NCBI GenBank assembly: GCA_903813345.2
Contig: CAIIXF020000008.1
Location: forward strand, 9,947,278 to 10,011,277
From: Owenia fusiformis
Lineage: Eukaryota > Annelida > Polychaeta > Sabellida > Oweniidae
Length of the DNA stretch: 64,000 nucleotides
Direction of reading: 5' to 3'
In this document: piece after piece, positions 34,501-45,905 of the stretch
Layout: every line of letters starts with the position of its first letter
How positions within the stretch are numbered: the first letter of the stretch is position 1
The notes under the pieces: generated by a model
Databases searched by the model: none
The model's input: only the letters and a program-made list of their open reading frames with translations
What the model was told of the DNA's origin: nothing
Translations under genes and position numbers: made by a program

Positions 34501-37265
34501 CTCTTGATCCATTATTTTAAATAAAACAGGAATTTTATAAATATGATATGGAAAGTGCTATAAATGAGTATTATTTGACTACAGGACTATAATCTGAACC
34601 AAGAGGGCTATATGGTGTCCATTCAGGTGCCCTGCTTTCCTGAAAGGATCAAAGAGCAGAAAGGAGACCAGGCCATAGAGGGCATCATCTTGACACTAAC
34701 AGGGGAAAAGTAAGTCAGGAAATGTATTGTTCTCTTGTCTGAGACAAAATGGCAATTCCTGTGATATCTTACTCTGAGCTTTCTCCCTTTTAAAGAAACT
34801 GATAGGCTGTGATCAAAATATGGGACAGTATTACATACCTACCGAAGCATTTGTATGGAAGTCAATGGAGCTGAAGGTTGGGTATATATTCCTGTATAGC
34901 CGCCAAACTTTGTTATCATGACAGCTTTATGACGTAATAACATGTAAACAAAGTGATTTCGACTGGAATGGTGTAAAATTTTGCAGATCCTCTAATATCT
35001 CATTCTAAGCCTCACTCTGCTTTGTAAAGATGAACTGAAACTGATTTCTAAAATGATACATAATATCCAGATAGGAATAGTGGTTAAGGAGGCTAGATTA
35101 TGTCGCATTGGCTCATGCATTACTCGCTGGGATCATGTGATCAAAATTCAAACCATAAATCAAGAGACAGATTTTTGAATTTGGGTTTCTTGAAAAATCA
35201 TTTCATAATTTCATTCTATTCTAACAAAATTTAAAGATAATCTTAAGAAGACTCTTTATTAGCAACATACAGTTTAGACAATTAATAATATTCTTGAGAT
35301 GCCGATGTTATTGTATGTTATTGTACATGATGTCTACTTGTTATTCACCTATATTTTACCATTTTTAATTTGTACTTATATTTTCAAGGTCTGGGAATAC
35401 TCAGTTTTCTATCAACATTGCCAACACTAAAGAACGAATCAACAGCTTTCACATTGAGTTGGACTACATCTTTAATCGTCTACAGGAAGAGGGTAGAAAG
35501 GCTGTCTCAGGAAAACTCAATGTAAGTTTATAGATAGTAGCATTAGTCTTGCATAAAACCCTCTGCCTGTGGCTTCTAGCCAGATACACAACCTATGAGG
35601 ATAATGGGAGTATATTTCAATATAGGGTATACAGGACTCAAAAACAACTACATGTATATGTATATTATGTGAAAGTTCGCATAGTTCATAATGTAAAAAG
35701 TGGTACTTTAGAGAGTATAAGAATTTGGGATTTGTTCCCAATGAAAACTTTGCGATGTAACATATTAATTTCACAAAATCATGAGGTACATCTATCTCTA
35801 TAAGGTAAATGAGGGTCTAAAAATTATGGCATAAGGATGGATTTGGAATTATAGGTATACATGTAGTTCAGTATAAAGCTATAGAATCAAGGTGCATCGT
35901 AAGGATTTCAAATTGAATCATAACTAGCTATGACATTAATTTCCTATCCTGAACATTCTTAAATGATCAGAATAAGTTCAAAATTAATTTCATTGGTTAC
36001 ATAATATACAGATTCATGGAGTGGTTGTTTGGATTTGCTACTCCGTGGAATTGCCGATTTCTAGTTTAATTAAACATTCATTGGACATGTGCTTTGACAT
36101 AATGTTGCAGGAATCTGATGGAATAATGAATCTGATTCTCTCACTGACCTACTACTTCTACAACCTAAGCCCACTCTCTAGAGGGACAAGTGCAGTGGCT
36201 TACTCTGTATTGCTGGGATTAACAATGGCTGTTGGGAGGGAAATCACTGGCAAGCTACCACAAGGAAAGGTACGGGTAAAGCAGATATATGTTTAAAGAA
36301 TAAAGAATATAGATTGAAGAGCAGTAGGGTGTATATTAGGGGTCCCACGATCCATTATCTTTAATTTCGATATGAGCAACAATATTTACCTCACAATACG
36401 ATACAAACGATAGGAGCAATGTGAGAGCCTAATAGATATTTTTATTCTTTAAAAATATATGGGTAAACATTCGAACTTGTGAAACAGTATTAAAAGCTAT
36501 GAATGTCTTCCTAAAACTAATGTGGACGAGTGTCTGGTGTCCATCCATGGTATATATATTTATTTCACGTTCTTTTTCCAAGTATTTTCATTAAAACGAA
36601 TCTGGATATCCTATAGTGGGGGTACATTCAATGCCAGATTACACAAGGAAAATAACAAAATGGAAAAACGGGAAGATACAATCTTATTTAAACTGCTTTC
36701 TTACATGATTTTGCTGTTTTGGGAAGTTAAAAATGATACAGAATTTTAACCGATATTCAAGTTCAATGTGCTTCTTTCCACAGATGTGGTGTAAGGCAAA
36801 AATAATTTCCAATCTGTCTATGAAATAAGTGTCCATACAAAGTATCTTTGTAGTTTGAATCTTTGCAATGTAGCCTAGTCTCTGAAAATGGATCCAAACA
36901 CACATGTATATCTAATTTTTGTGTTTCAGCTCTTGGACCTTGAGGCAATGCTTTCTAGCTCACCAAATACATTCATTACAGTCGTCAAACAATGGTTTAA
37001 TATTAAAAGGTAAGCTCAATTGAACAACAAAACATATACTTTTTTTTAATTTAGGCAAGTTGATTTGATTCTTATTACTCAGTGCCTAAAATCACAGTTG
37101 ATAATCTCTTGCATTGTCTATAGACTATACATGTATTGTGTAATATTCCTAATTCTTTGCAGGTTAAATTCTCCAGTTAGCACATTACCAAAAGTAGCAG
37201 ATAGCTTCCCAACAGTGCGCAGTGTCATAGAAGTGCTCAACCTGAGTCATTCACTCTCCTGCTGA
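19563..37265 (+). CDS. TTC13: Tetratricopeptide repeat protein 13, complete, 22 exons, 851 aa
   Basis: TPR protein of the secretory pathway; the molecular role of TTC13 is not established. Exons: 19563-19815, 21577-21662, 21818-21893, 23241-23311, 23659-23730, 24669-24761, 25164-25280, 25464-25574, 26286-26368, 26730-26871, 27242-27346, 27719-27788, 28161-28279, 28559-28596, 28811-28982, 29186-29370, 34222-34384, 34585-34709, 35389-35521, 36111-36269, 36930-37009, 37163-37265. All are GT-AG and in phase, 2556 nt. The N-terminus (MMWNLKKFIVLLLFANLCHS) is a signal peptide, followed by a Cys-rich segment with two CxxC motifs. TPRs span about residues 139-403 (e.g. ALADYTKAIELNNSDPDNYE). The C-terminal half matches vertebrate TTC13 in order: EYSRYLHAELDT, FRDHWAKLLPF, WRDLYNIAV, VFWLDLMP, LSLTYYFYNLSPLSRGTSAV, PTVRSVIEVLN. 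Length equals the human protein within about ten residues. The second ATG (19566) has the better -3 context. An AATAAA follows the stop by about 135 nt. Confidence 0.97.
19927..20035. repeat. 109-bp hairpin (52-bp arms) in TTC13 intron 1
   Basis: The arm 'ataggccccgggaacaaata...tattactact' is inverted as 'agtagtaata...gttcccggggcctat' around a loop of about 6 nt. Few mismatches are present. It resembles a foldback MITE or microRNA-like hairpin, but no expression can be inferred. Confidence 0.85.
20337..20857. mobile_element. MITE-like element, ~520 bp, ends 'gcttgcatta'
   Basis: The left end 'gcagggcttgcattaacg' and right end 'cctaatgcaagcgctgg' are inverted. Subterminal pieces 'aaggactcaaaaat..ggaggacacaaaaa' and 'aggacacacc..ttgggactcacaaa' also correspond. 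It has no coding frame and lies in TTC13 intron 1. Confidence 0.6.
21120..21500. repeat. 'gaaggtcaaa' dispersed repeat fragment
   Basis: Contains 'gaccttcgaaaggtcaaat' and similar words also found at 6730-6880 and 11750-11900 (tttgaccttgagaaggtcat). It is part of a degenerate dispersed family and reaches close to TTC13 exon 2. Confidence 0.5.
22376..22755. mobile_element. pogo-like MITE with a second 'gggcgtagc' MITE nested inside
   Basis: The outer element runs from 'acagtaaaacctgtatatct' (22377) to 'gatgagacagttttacttta'. Inserted in it is a 195-bp element with ends 'catgggcgtagc' (22442) and 'gctacgcccatg' (22637). The host word 'aatgattgc' is repeated at both sides of the insert (22433-22441 and 22634-22642), consistent with a target duplication of about 8 bp or with the inner TIR itself. 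Confidence 0.6.
23815..24090. repeat. pogo-like MITE fragments in TTC13 intron 5
   Basis: Words 'gtaaaacctgtaaatggatt', 'gtgttccacttttgaggtgt' and 'caaggaacaattttcaaaag' recur at 24555-24635 and 52994-53165. They belong to the family with 'acagtaaaacctgt' ends. Confidence 0.55.
25024..25173 (+). repeat. 40-bp tandem repeat (4 units) that includes the exon 7 splice acceptor
   Basis: Units at a constant 40-bp spacing read 'cactttattatattgca(a/g)gttct(g/c)ct(t)gtagacattat'. The corresponding 'ca(a/g)(a/g)ttct(g/c)c' words start at 25041, 25081, 25121 and 25161. The last is the real acceptor of TTC13 exon 7 (ttgcag at 25158-25163). The unit before it also carries 'ttgcag' followed by the same exon-start bases; its use would shift the frame, since 40 is not a multiple of 3. 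Confidence 0.9.
29702..29892. mobile_element. ~190-bp MITE with ends 'gcccgtagcca'
   Basis: The left end 'tgcccgtagccaggatttgc' and right end 'catggctacgggcc' are inverted. The interior has 'ggaggggttcaattttcaaa' and 'cgaaccctgcgaaccccc'. A related fragment occurs at 33672-33742. It lies in TTC13 intron 16. Confidence 0.75.
29992..30008 (-). repeat. Solo mariner end
   Basis: 'tgatcacccctcgta' is identical to the outer right end of the mariner at 1725-2816. No transposase or second end was recognised nearby. Confidence 0.45.
30507..31565 (-). pseudogene. Intronless glycosyltransferase-like type II membrane protein nested in TTC13 intron 16, one in-frame TGA
   Basis: One continuous minus-strand frame of 352 codons (ATG 31565, stop at 30507) is interrupted only by TGA at 31299-31301. 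Residues about 41-62 (FILVLIVIASVNLVFLWQLL) form a single membrane anchor after a short N-tail, the topology of Golgi glycosyltransferases. After the TGA come IITTFPVLQS, then YANENLMFKNIAIMNADISL, a VAYSLTRHSS segment, YMGSHDVHIF, NRLGAENLF and a C-terminal LNPCSILKTHHNHCSGLRA. The NADI..G..R, SHD and GAEN..NPC..L..HH.H motifs suggest a family of putative nucleotide-sugar transferases seen in invertebrates, but I cannot name it and no reaction is claimed. The TGA falls between the anchor and the luminal domain. It may be a single-lesion pseudogene, a polymorphism or a sequencing error. The lack of introns and antisense nesting suggest a retrocopy or a natively single-exon gene. Confidence 0.7.
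31790..31856. repeat. Small palindromic cluster 'agcgggcagatatag'
   Basis: 'gcgggcagatatag' occurs at 31794 and 31823, and inverted as 'tatatctgcccgct' at 31838-31851, just upstream of the nested minus-strand gene. A minus-strand open frame of 139 codons that crosses this region shows no family resemblance. Confidence 0.7.
32137..32273. repeat. 137-bp hairpin with GC-rich core
   Basis: Arms 'cctatagtcggttcaggata...' and '...tatcctgaacctcatatagg' pair over about 55-60 bp. The centre is 'ccctcgggacctgcggccctcggg'-like (32191-32214), very close to the centre of the hairpin at 50033-50201 although the arms differ. Confidence 0.85.
33672..33742. repeat. Fragment of the 'ctacggg' MITE family
   Basis: 'gggggttcgtccgaaccc' and 'cgaacccccggtccctacgg' resemble the right half of the MITE at 29702-29892. 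Confidence 0.5.
36018..36066 (+). repeat. 3' terminal fragment of the 1.2-kb repeat family
   Basis: 'ggatttgctactccgtggaa ttgccgatttctag' matches the end of the elements at 16219-17472 and 42655-43882. It ends about 45 bp before TTC13 exon 20. Confidence 0.6.
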
Positions 37266-37345
37266 CATCTATACATCACAACATGAAGCTCAAGATACAA
37301 CATAGAATAGCTTTTATACCATATGAACTATTCATCATTTATAGA

Positions 37346-37620
37346 TGTCACTAGCGATGACATAATCTCCATGACAGGTTTGAAGGTGCTGCCAACAAAT
37401 AAAGCAGAGTTTAATTTGGAAAAAATTGACATTTTATCAGTTATGTTTTGAAGTTATGATTGCTCAGTTTTTAACTAAGGGAGCAAAATTTGTTTTCTGT
37501 TTACTGGTTGTTTTTTTGTCAATATTACAAGTGGTGACATATTGTTATGGTCTTTTAAGGACACTATTTGGAATTTGTTTTTGTTGAGCACTCGGCTTTA
37601 GGCATCTATAACAAATGGCA
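37346..37620. repeat. 'gtcac..gtggtgaca' family repeat downstream of TTC13
   Basis: Contains 'gatgtcactagcgatgacat', two copies of '(c/a)aagtggtgacat' (37529 and 37619) and 'tctataacaaatggcaagtgg'. The related sequence at 39033-39140 has 'tgtaacaaatggcaggtggt'. Confidence 0.55.
37398..37403 (+). terminator. Likely TTC13 polyadenylation signal
   Basis: AATAAA lies 133 nt after the TTC13 stop codon, followed by a GT/T-rich stretch. Other AATAAA words farther on could also be used. Confidence 0.5.
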
Positions 37621-40526
37621 AGTGGTGACATTTTACATGTTAATGCCTTGTCTTATTTTACTCAGTTTTACAAGTGTCTATGGTTTTATCTATGGTTATA
37701 TATATTGCAATGCATCTTTTATTTAGAACTGAAACAATGATAAGGTCATTATCATTATTCATTACAAAAACATGCACTTGCATTAATTGATATGTTGGCA
37801 GCATCTCATTAGATAAGGCCTCTACTAATACATTTACAGTAAAACTTGTTGAAACCAAACACTATGTTATTGGAATAAAAGCAATTGGGTCATAAAATAG
37901 GAAGCAAGATGCAAGAAAGCAACAGGGTTAAGAAACGAGATATCAGGAAGCCCCATGCATGGTATCCCGCCTTTTGGGAAAAGTGTTACATTGAACAATA
38001 CTGTTAATTTTTACAGGTTATACTGGACATCAAATATGAGTTACTAACATGCACTTCTCTTTCCACTTTATATGCAATGTAATTGTTGTTTTAGTTTCCA
38101 ATTTTTACTTTTTCATTTATGGCTGTAAAACATTGTTTTTTACGCTAGACAATTCTTTTAACAATTCTAGATCTCTACATCATGAATTATGAGTAAGTGA
38201 ATTAGAAAAGTTATTTAGTAAAAATAACATGTTTACGAAAATAACATGTTTACTAATATAACATGTTTACTGGACAGATTTCATATGATCATCATAAACT
38301 ATGATATACATACAGCACATGCTCACAAGAGTGAAATGTAGTTTAAAGTTTGAATATTTATTGTGTTTAGATTAATTTAGTCAGCCACATAAAACTACCG
38401 TGCACAGACAAATTCTTGTTTTGTTATTAATTCTTGAAATTCATTTGGAAATTTAGCATTATGATATTTGTTAAAAAGTTTTATTGAAACCTTTTTGGAT
38501 AACTTACAGTTTCCCCATTATATTCTAACGCCTATTACTTGACATTCATTTTTAAATTGTTATTAAGAAACCAAGCAAAATGTACTTTTCCAGCATAATT
38601 CAGAAAATCAGTTCAAATCAGTTTTCTTCCAAAGATAACAATAATGATCACTGATCATTGGGAGCTATGTGGAGACATTGTTGTCAAACCTCCAGCATGT
38701 CACCTAGTTCTGCTGGTGAGAAATTACCTCATCCTTACCGAGGCAAACCTAAATCTGATAAAATATACCTTTTATACTTATATTTATCTGGAAATACAAC
38801 ATTAATATGTAGTTATTATATCAATATTTTGGAGAAATATTGAAAGATGACAAAAATAAGCTCATTTTAAATTTTAAAGGTTTCTATCAGGTTTTAGAAA
38901 ATCTCTCAGTGGGTACATGTCATTAATTGTTTACATTGAGTTGATTTTGTGTTGACAGGATACGAGTTGTAATACACATATCCTCATACCTAATTGAAAA
39001 GTTATGTGACACAATAATATTATTAAGCATTTTTATGTCACCACCAGAAGTGCTGACATAATGTTATAGTCTCCAACATTTTCTGGACGGTGTTCAGCAT
39101 TTGGCAGTAGGTTTTGTAACAAATGGCAGGTGGTAACATATAAAGGGCACTGTCTACACCATACAGGGAAATCTGAAGAACCACTATCTATGTTTTAGTT
39201 CTTTTTTAACTGAATGAACATTTCACTTTCTTGCTTTTGGGAAAGTATGTATCCTAATTTGGAATGACTTATAAAACTCAGAGTGGCCATAAATTGGCAT
39301 TGCAGAAAATACATAAATCATTCCAAAATTAGTTTATATTGTCCACAAACCCATTTTTGAGTAATGACAGTGACAATTGAAAAGCATCTAAATATTAGTT
39401 TTGGCTATGAGAAAAAGGCAGCAACTCGTTAGTTAGTTGAATATTTTCCAACTAAAAACAACTTTAGGATATGAGTTATTAGGAGATGAGTTTTCCAAAA
39501 CAACTCTCTGAAGATAAGCATGATCTCATATAATGCCCTATTTATTATACATTTTGTATGGCATTGCTTATTTTTCTGATATATTCAATGGAACAATAAC
39601 TAAACTATATTTTAACGTTTCAATGTTATCTGAAATGAATGCTTCTTATATTGTCAGGACCTCCTTAATGTGTACTGTGTTTAGTTATAACATTTTGTAG
39701 TCTGGTATAAGCTAGAGAAGAAATAGGCAGATTGACTAAAAATTCATCCAATTGACACTTGGAAAACATGCTGTAAAGGTATTTTAGGCTGTATTCATTA
39801 CTATGGCAACAAAATAAGGTAGCTGTAACATTTTTTTCAATTGTTTTAATTTAAGAAGAAATGATCATACAGTATATATTTTTGAAATCAGAGTGATCAC
39901 TTGTTAGGATGTCATTATAGGCAGTATATGTTACCATGGCAATGGATCGACTCTAATTCTGCAACCGCAACCAGATGGTGGCATTTGTTACAATGTAGCC
40001 TTATTTACTCAAAATTATTTTATGAACTTATTAAAACCATAATTTATTGCTTGACTTTGTAAAAAATTCATCTTCAAATGTTAAATCTCAGGGTCAAACA
40101 TAGTACAAAAGAATACTAAATAACTTTTACTGTTGATAACTTTCATTAATATATTTATTTTTTATTCAGTCTAAATTGTCTGTTTATGATGTTTTGAGTT
40201 ATATCATAAAAGTGTCTTCTAAAATATACAGAAACAAGATGTAGACAAGGCAAGATGATACAGATGGATGGCGGATATAGATAAAAATTGACGTCAACCA
40301 AGGCCGAACGTAATACCTGGAATGCCTCGTTCACAATTTCAATGTATTGGCGTTCAGCCTTTTACCGTATACTGTTGTACCGACCAATGAAATTATAGGG
40401 GTGAGCTAAGTTTAAATGTTTTCGGATTAACTGCATCACTCCTCTTTTGACATGATGTCCAGAGTTACTCACTTCGAGAGCCATGTTAGATTTTGAAACT
40501 TATGGCTCTCGAACGGGGACATGGAC

Positions 40527-41030
40527 AGCTGAATAATAGTGACCTTTGAAACACGAATTGAGTCGATCTGCGCCGATCAGCGGCTTACCTTTGTTCCTTA
40601 ACTATGTCATACATCATTTTCATCCTTCCGTGCAAGTATTGGAGCGCTGAAGTACTTCCTTTTTCGACCAAGACTTGTAATTGTTAGTCGAGTGAAAGTT
40701 TTTTTCTGCCCAATTCCAATATGGTGTTTTCTGCTCGGACATTTTTGTAAATCTCCGGAGGTTGTCTGAACCTAACTCATTCTCAAAATTCATTTCGTTC
40801 GTTGCGTATCTCGCTCCGACTGAGCAGACCGCCATATTGGAAATGGGTCGAAAAAAACATCCACTCGACGAACAATTTACAAGTCTTGATCGAAAAAGAA
40901 GTATTTCAGTGTTCCAATACTTGCACGGATTGATGATACCGACGGAAGACACAGTTAGAGACCAAAAGTAAGCCACTGATCGACGCTGATCGACTCAATT
41001 CGTGTTTCAAGGGTCACTATTATTCAGCTA
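40527..41030. repeat. ~500-bp foldback with two mirror-image copies of an exon-like sequence
   Basis: The arm at 40527-40742 (starting 'agctgaataatagtgacctt') is inverted at 40815-41030, about 85% alike, around a spacer of about 70 bp. In the right arm the plus frame reads AILEMGRKKHPLDEQF followed by ISVFQYLHGLMIP and ends CAAAAG/gtaagc, like a coding exon with a donor site. The left arm carries the same sequence on the minus strand with frame damage (a stop after LSLD). The origin of the exon-like sequence is unknown. Confidence 0.8.
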
Positions 41031-42654
41031 CCCAAGTGCGCTGTGGGAAAGCTATTAGACTATATCAAAATCCACATAGCTTTCGCAGTAAGTAAGTCCA
41101 GAGCTGAGTATCTCAGCACATTTTAGTAATTGGTACGTAAAAACAATCTATAACGTAACATATTTTCGATAGTTTAGTGAATTTTGGCCACTGAACATTC
41201 AGAAACAACAGTTCAAAACGAAGATTGTCTGCATCTGTTTTGATCTGCTGGGAAACCAATGGAGTCTTCTCATATGCATAATCATGTGACCTTATATCCC
41301 AATATAGAGCTGGGTGACACTGATAAGCAGAAAACACAATCGCCACTTCAAGTACCATTTACCTGTTTTTCTGTTCGTATTAGCCCTCATTTTCATATCA
41401 TACTTTTAAGTTAATCAATTATGTTGCTTACGATGTGAGCGGATAACAATGAAATTAGGTAAACAAAATGGTGCTGAAAAAGGTGCCTTAAGGTCTGAGA
41501 AAACTAACCCCTTAAGCTACTACTTTGTAATGAGTACAATCCAAAGCCTACGATGTCGTGTCGTTTCGTTTGGTACACAAATACTAAGGCCTGGGTATTA
41601 AATATGGCCTTGCCTCAACCAGGGTAAAAATTGAGAGGAGATTGATATTATGGAAATAAATTCCATAAATGGCATTATTTGTCTTCGAATGATTTTTCTA
41701 GGGTGTATACTAGTCTACTGTATAAACCGAGGGCCATACTCTCCCGCGAAGCTCCTTGGAAGTGCAACACCTACTGCCTAAACATAGAATGAAATATTTG
41801 TGTTATAATACATGTACAACTTTTAGAAGGCACACTCAAACACATTTCTGCGCCTTAAAATCTGAAAATTGTAACACCATTATAATTTTTTGGGATATAT
41901 TAAATATTGCTCACATTTTATTACTATTATTTATTACTCATTATGATGAGTTCTACCACAAAAGTTATGTCTTGCAGACTTTCGGGTATCATTAAAATCT
42001 TTGGCCTTCAACCTCACAAGTGGATTAAAGATCACAAATATTTGTAATTGGATTTGCTGTTAAGTCGCTACATATTTGTTAGGGTGTCTGTCATCCCTAG
42101 CACAAGATATGACTTCATATTAATGATAAGCACCCAGACATTGGAGCCTTAAGTTAAACAATTGCAAAAATAAACGTTTTATTACATATGCAAGTAGGAA
42201 GCTTTATCAGTGAATTTGTACTCGACTAATGTTTTACATCATTAACAAGACAGGGAAGTTCCACTTTACGTCACTGAGTTCCATAGATCTTAATTTGCGA
42301 TTTTAATATCATCATCATGTTGAACTCAGAGTTTTTGATATTCCTGTTTTTCAGTATTCTGTATTGTTCATTATGTTATGATGTTTTGTCAGACCCTAAT
42401 GTTATTTTCGGATGTGGTTAGAAGGCTGGAGATAGCCATAGGTTTGGGTTTGAATATCCTGAATATATAGTAATATTTTAGCCTGTTGATCTCAGAAAGG
42501 TGGCAGCATTTTTGCTTCTACATGTAATTACATTCCCATGCCCCATGCATTGCATTATGTTTTCAGGAAAAATAAATTAATAATTTAACAACTGAATGTA
42601 ACTTGATTGATTTCTTGGCAGTACATGTACATGTATTTTAAACTGAAACATATT

Positions 42655-43882
42655 TATCCCACCGAACGAAGTTTGAAGGGGATATAGAAAAGCTGTCGGT
42701 CCGTTCATCCGTCCATTTGTCCGTTCGTTCTTCCGTCTGTCAGGGTAATAACTCAAATATTGGTTAACAAATTTTATAGGTTTATGGGTATAGGACCTCT
42801 ACTCAAAAAGGAATTTTCAATTTGGCCGCTCAATTCAAAATGGCCACCATTTTTCGTAAAACATATAATCTTTGATAACTAAAATATGAATTCTCGAAAT
42901 CGCTGTTCCCTCTTCAAAAGAGGAGACGCGAAAATCTTTCCTTATAAGGTCAAAATATTTCCCATGATGCAATTCGCGGAGGAACAAATTTATACTTCCT
43001 TGTTTTCCCTCATAGGTTTAACATGGGGATTTTCACACCTATTTTTCAAACGATATATTCGTTCATATTCCCGTACGAGGGTACAGAAAAAATATTATAA
43101 ACGATTGACCTCTTATTAATCTTAATATAACAGCTATTTTTTTCATTGTATTGATTCATAGCGTGGTGAAAACGATGATTGAAAAGTGAAAAAATATTCC
43201 GGAAGAGAAGGTCACATGATCAGTTGACTAGTCGCCATATTGGAAAAAACAATTCCATTCGACTTTTCAATACTCTCATGCCAATCTTACCGCACTACAG
43301 ACTGCAACATCGATGCAACAACTGAATAAAAGTATTCATCTTCAAATTACATCATAGAGTTACGTTGAAAACCAACAAATCACTGAGCAGTAGACCAAAG
43401 AGGAAGCGTCGCTATTATCTAGGTCACTCTGTTCAGTGGTCCGAAAGCAAAGCTATAGTACTCGTTTCCGAATTTTGTTGTTCATTGTACAATCTTTTAT
43501 TGATTAAACTCGGTATACTGACTATTAAAGCAATGACAAAGAAGAATACTTCCGATGTTGTCATTGTTTTATTTAGCGTGCGGGTGTAAAAACAAAATTG
43601 CGTAATTAGTTTGATTTAGAACTTTCGGGTCACGCAAATAGCTACGCGAAATGCATAGTGAGAAAATGTTCTAGAAAGATTTTCAAAATGGCAGCTGAAT
43701 TTCAAAATGGCTGCCATTTTTCATAAAAAAGGAATGTTATCTTTGATAATTCAAATGCTTATTGAAGGATTGGTTTACATTTTATATGTTGATACCTAGG
43801 GACAAACAATTTTCAAGATGGCCACTAATAATCAAAATATGTTTGGTGGGATTTGCTTCTCCTTGGAGTTGCTGTTTTCTAG
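42655..43882 (+). mobile_element. Full-length copy of the unnamed 1.2-kb repeat family
   Basis: Starts 'ttatcccaccgaacgaagtt', continues with 'ccgttcatccgtccatttgt' and 'ataactcaaatattggtt', has 'caaaatggccaccatttttc'-type words at 42836, 43686 and 43815, and ends 'gggatttgcttctccttgga gttgctgttttctag'. The same ends and order occur inverted at 16219-17472. No conserved coding frame is shared between copies. Confidence 0.75.
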
Positions 43883-45905
43883 TTTGAGCTTGTGTCAATT
43901 CAGAATTATAACTCCAAAGGAATTTTTTTCACATTCCAGTTGCAAAAAAAAAATTATTTATTTTGGAGTATCTAGTTGTAATCTAAACATTTTAAGGCTG
44001 ACTGGTGGCCATTTTGAAAACATTTATCACAGATTCACAACTGGAACTTTTTATTTGTGGTATGTTCATTCTTGTAATGATATTCTCTTCAAATTGGAGG
44101 TTCCTCTAATAGTTGATATCTAAATTCAAAAACTTAAAATAACACCTTGAATCTATATCATAGATCTATTAAGCAAATTCCTTTATTCTAGGAATGATTT
44201 TATCTTAGTCAGTAAATATTAGTCCAAAGGTGGAGTTTACGTCTGCTATTTTTCATCACATCATTAATGATAAGGTTATTAACATATACAGGCTCCGTGT
44301 TAGTGGTTTTGACCAATTTATATCAACATTGATAGCAGCAGATTGGAGGTATAAAGTTTAATGAGTTATTATCCAAAATCCTACTCTTGTGTGCCAAAAG
44401 TGTTTTATGAACATGGGCATAACCAAACATGGGGAGAGCTTATTGTCTCAACAAAATGTTCCAGAAATATATTATTCACACATTTTTCAATGAAAACTGT
44501 AAGTGAAATCTCATTTAATTGAGATTCACCTCTCCTATTATTTCTTGCCTCACTTAATGTTAGATCCAAAATTGTCCCTTGTGAAATTTTATTAAATAAA
44601 ATGTAATCGAACAATACTGTATTCACGCCTTCTATAAACTGTGAACAAAATGAATATTTCACCCAGTATTTATTCGTGGATATAACACCTGGTCTGTACC
44701 AAATGTGAATCATTTATTATTTTGAGGAAAAAATGAATAAATGGATGATTTTTATTAGAAATAGGCATAATAAGAAATGATGTGAGACCAAAAAAATAAT
44801 CGAAAATACAGAATGATTTTTGGGAAAGTTTGCTAGATCTGACCTTTAATGTCTTGGTAGAAAATCACATATTGGTAAATTATAATATAAGTTCTTTAGT
44901 TCGCTTAATATCTAGTATAGATATTCTGTGAAATTCTGTTCTTAAATTTGAAATTTAACCTCAAGTTACCCTTTCATATTAGATAATAAAATTGTTTTAA
45001 TGATATAATTATTTGACTCAAGATAACACTATAAGGAAGACTATTCACATCGAAAATTATCTTAGATGCATTTCTCAAAGTTATGAGGAGGCAGAGAGCA
45101 ACAATTGTTTAACAATAAAGATAGCACTAGGCAGACTATTATCAACTCAGCTTTGATTGTTGCTATAATGTTACCCTCTTAATTACTAAAATTGCATCAT
45201 AAATAAATTACTGCCGCCATTTCTGTTTCCTTGAAGGCGGCATATTGCCTGATATTGTTCCACTGTTAGATAAACACAACCATACGTTAATGGGCCATTG
45301 TAAATATTTTGGGTTATATTTGACTGGGTTGTCAGATTCTAATAATTGTTTGGATTATGCTTTTTTTTATAGACCCCACCCAAGTTGGAATTTTGAGAAT
45401 ACCTTTTCTACTTTGCTGTTACATAATTAAAGGCCTGTACATACATGGAGTGATTCTGATTACAGTTTAATATTTGAGTTCATTACACTGGTATGTGTCA
45501 AGAGTTGTGATATAGCTACTATAGTTTAACTGAGAATATAATATCAAAGAATAAAACAATATTGATCTATTCCATATCCTAAAATTGGTATAATCAAGAC
45601 CTTATCCTTACCATGACATACTTTTATGTCATCATCCAGTCAAAAAGTTGATATAGATACAGGCAAAACACTTGTGTGTTACTATGACAACAGATTATGA
45701 AACTGAAAATGAATGAATTAAAACTTTTTGAATTTTGAATTATAATAATGATTAATGCATAACTAAGAAGTATTGATCAGAAATATACATGAAACACAGT
45801 TAATATCATATATTTATATATTGTTAGAATGGTGAGATCATTCTTTTGCTTATCTTGGCAAAGAATTGTGGGATTTTTAGATAGTTATGTTTTGTTAAAA
45901 GATAC

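Noticed and set aside
40620-40976. 118-codon minus-strand gene
   Set aside because: It runs through both arms of a foldback; the reading frame in the two arms is not the same, so it is not one protein.
44405-45430. Short open frames suggesting a retrotransposon fragment
   Set aside because: No reverse transcriptase, endonuclease or zinc-knuckle motif could be found on either strand.
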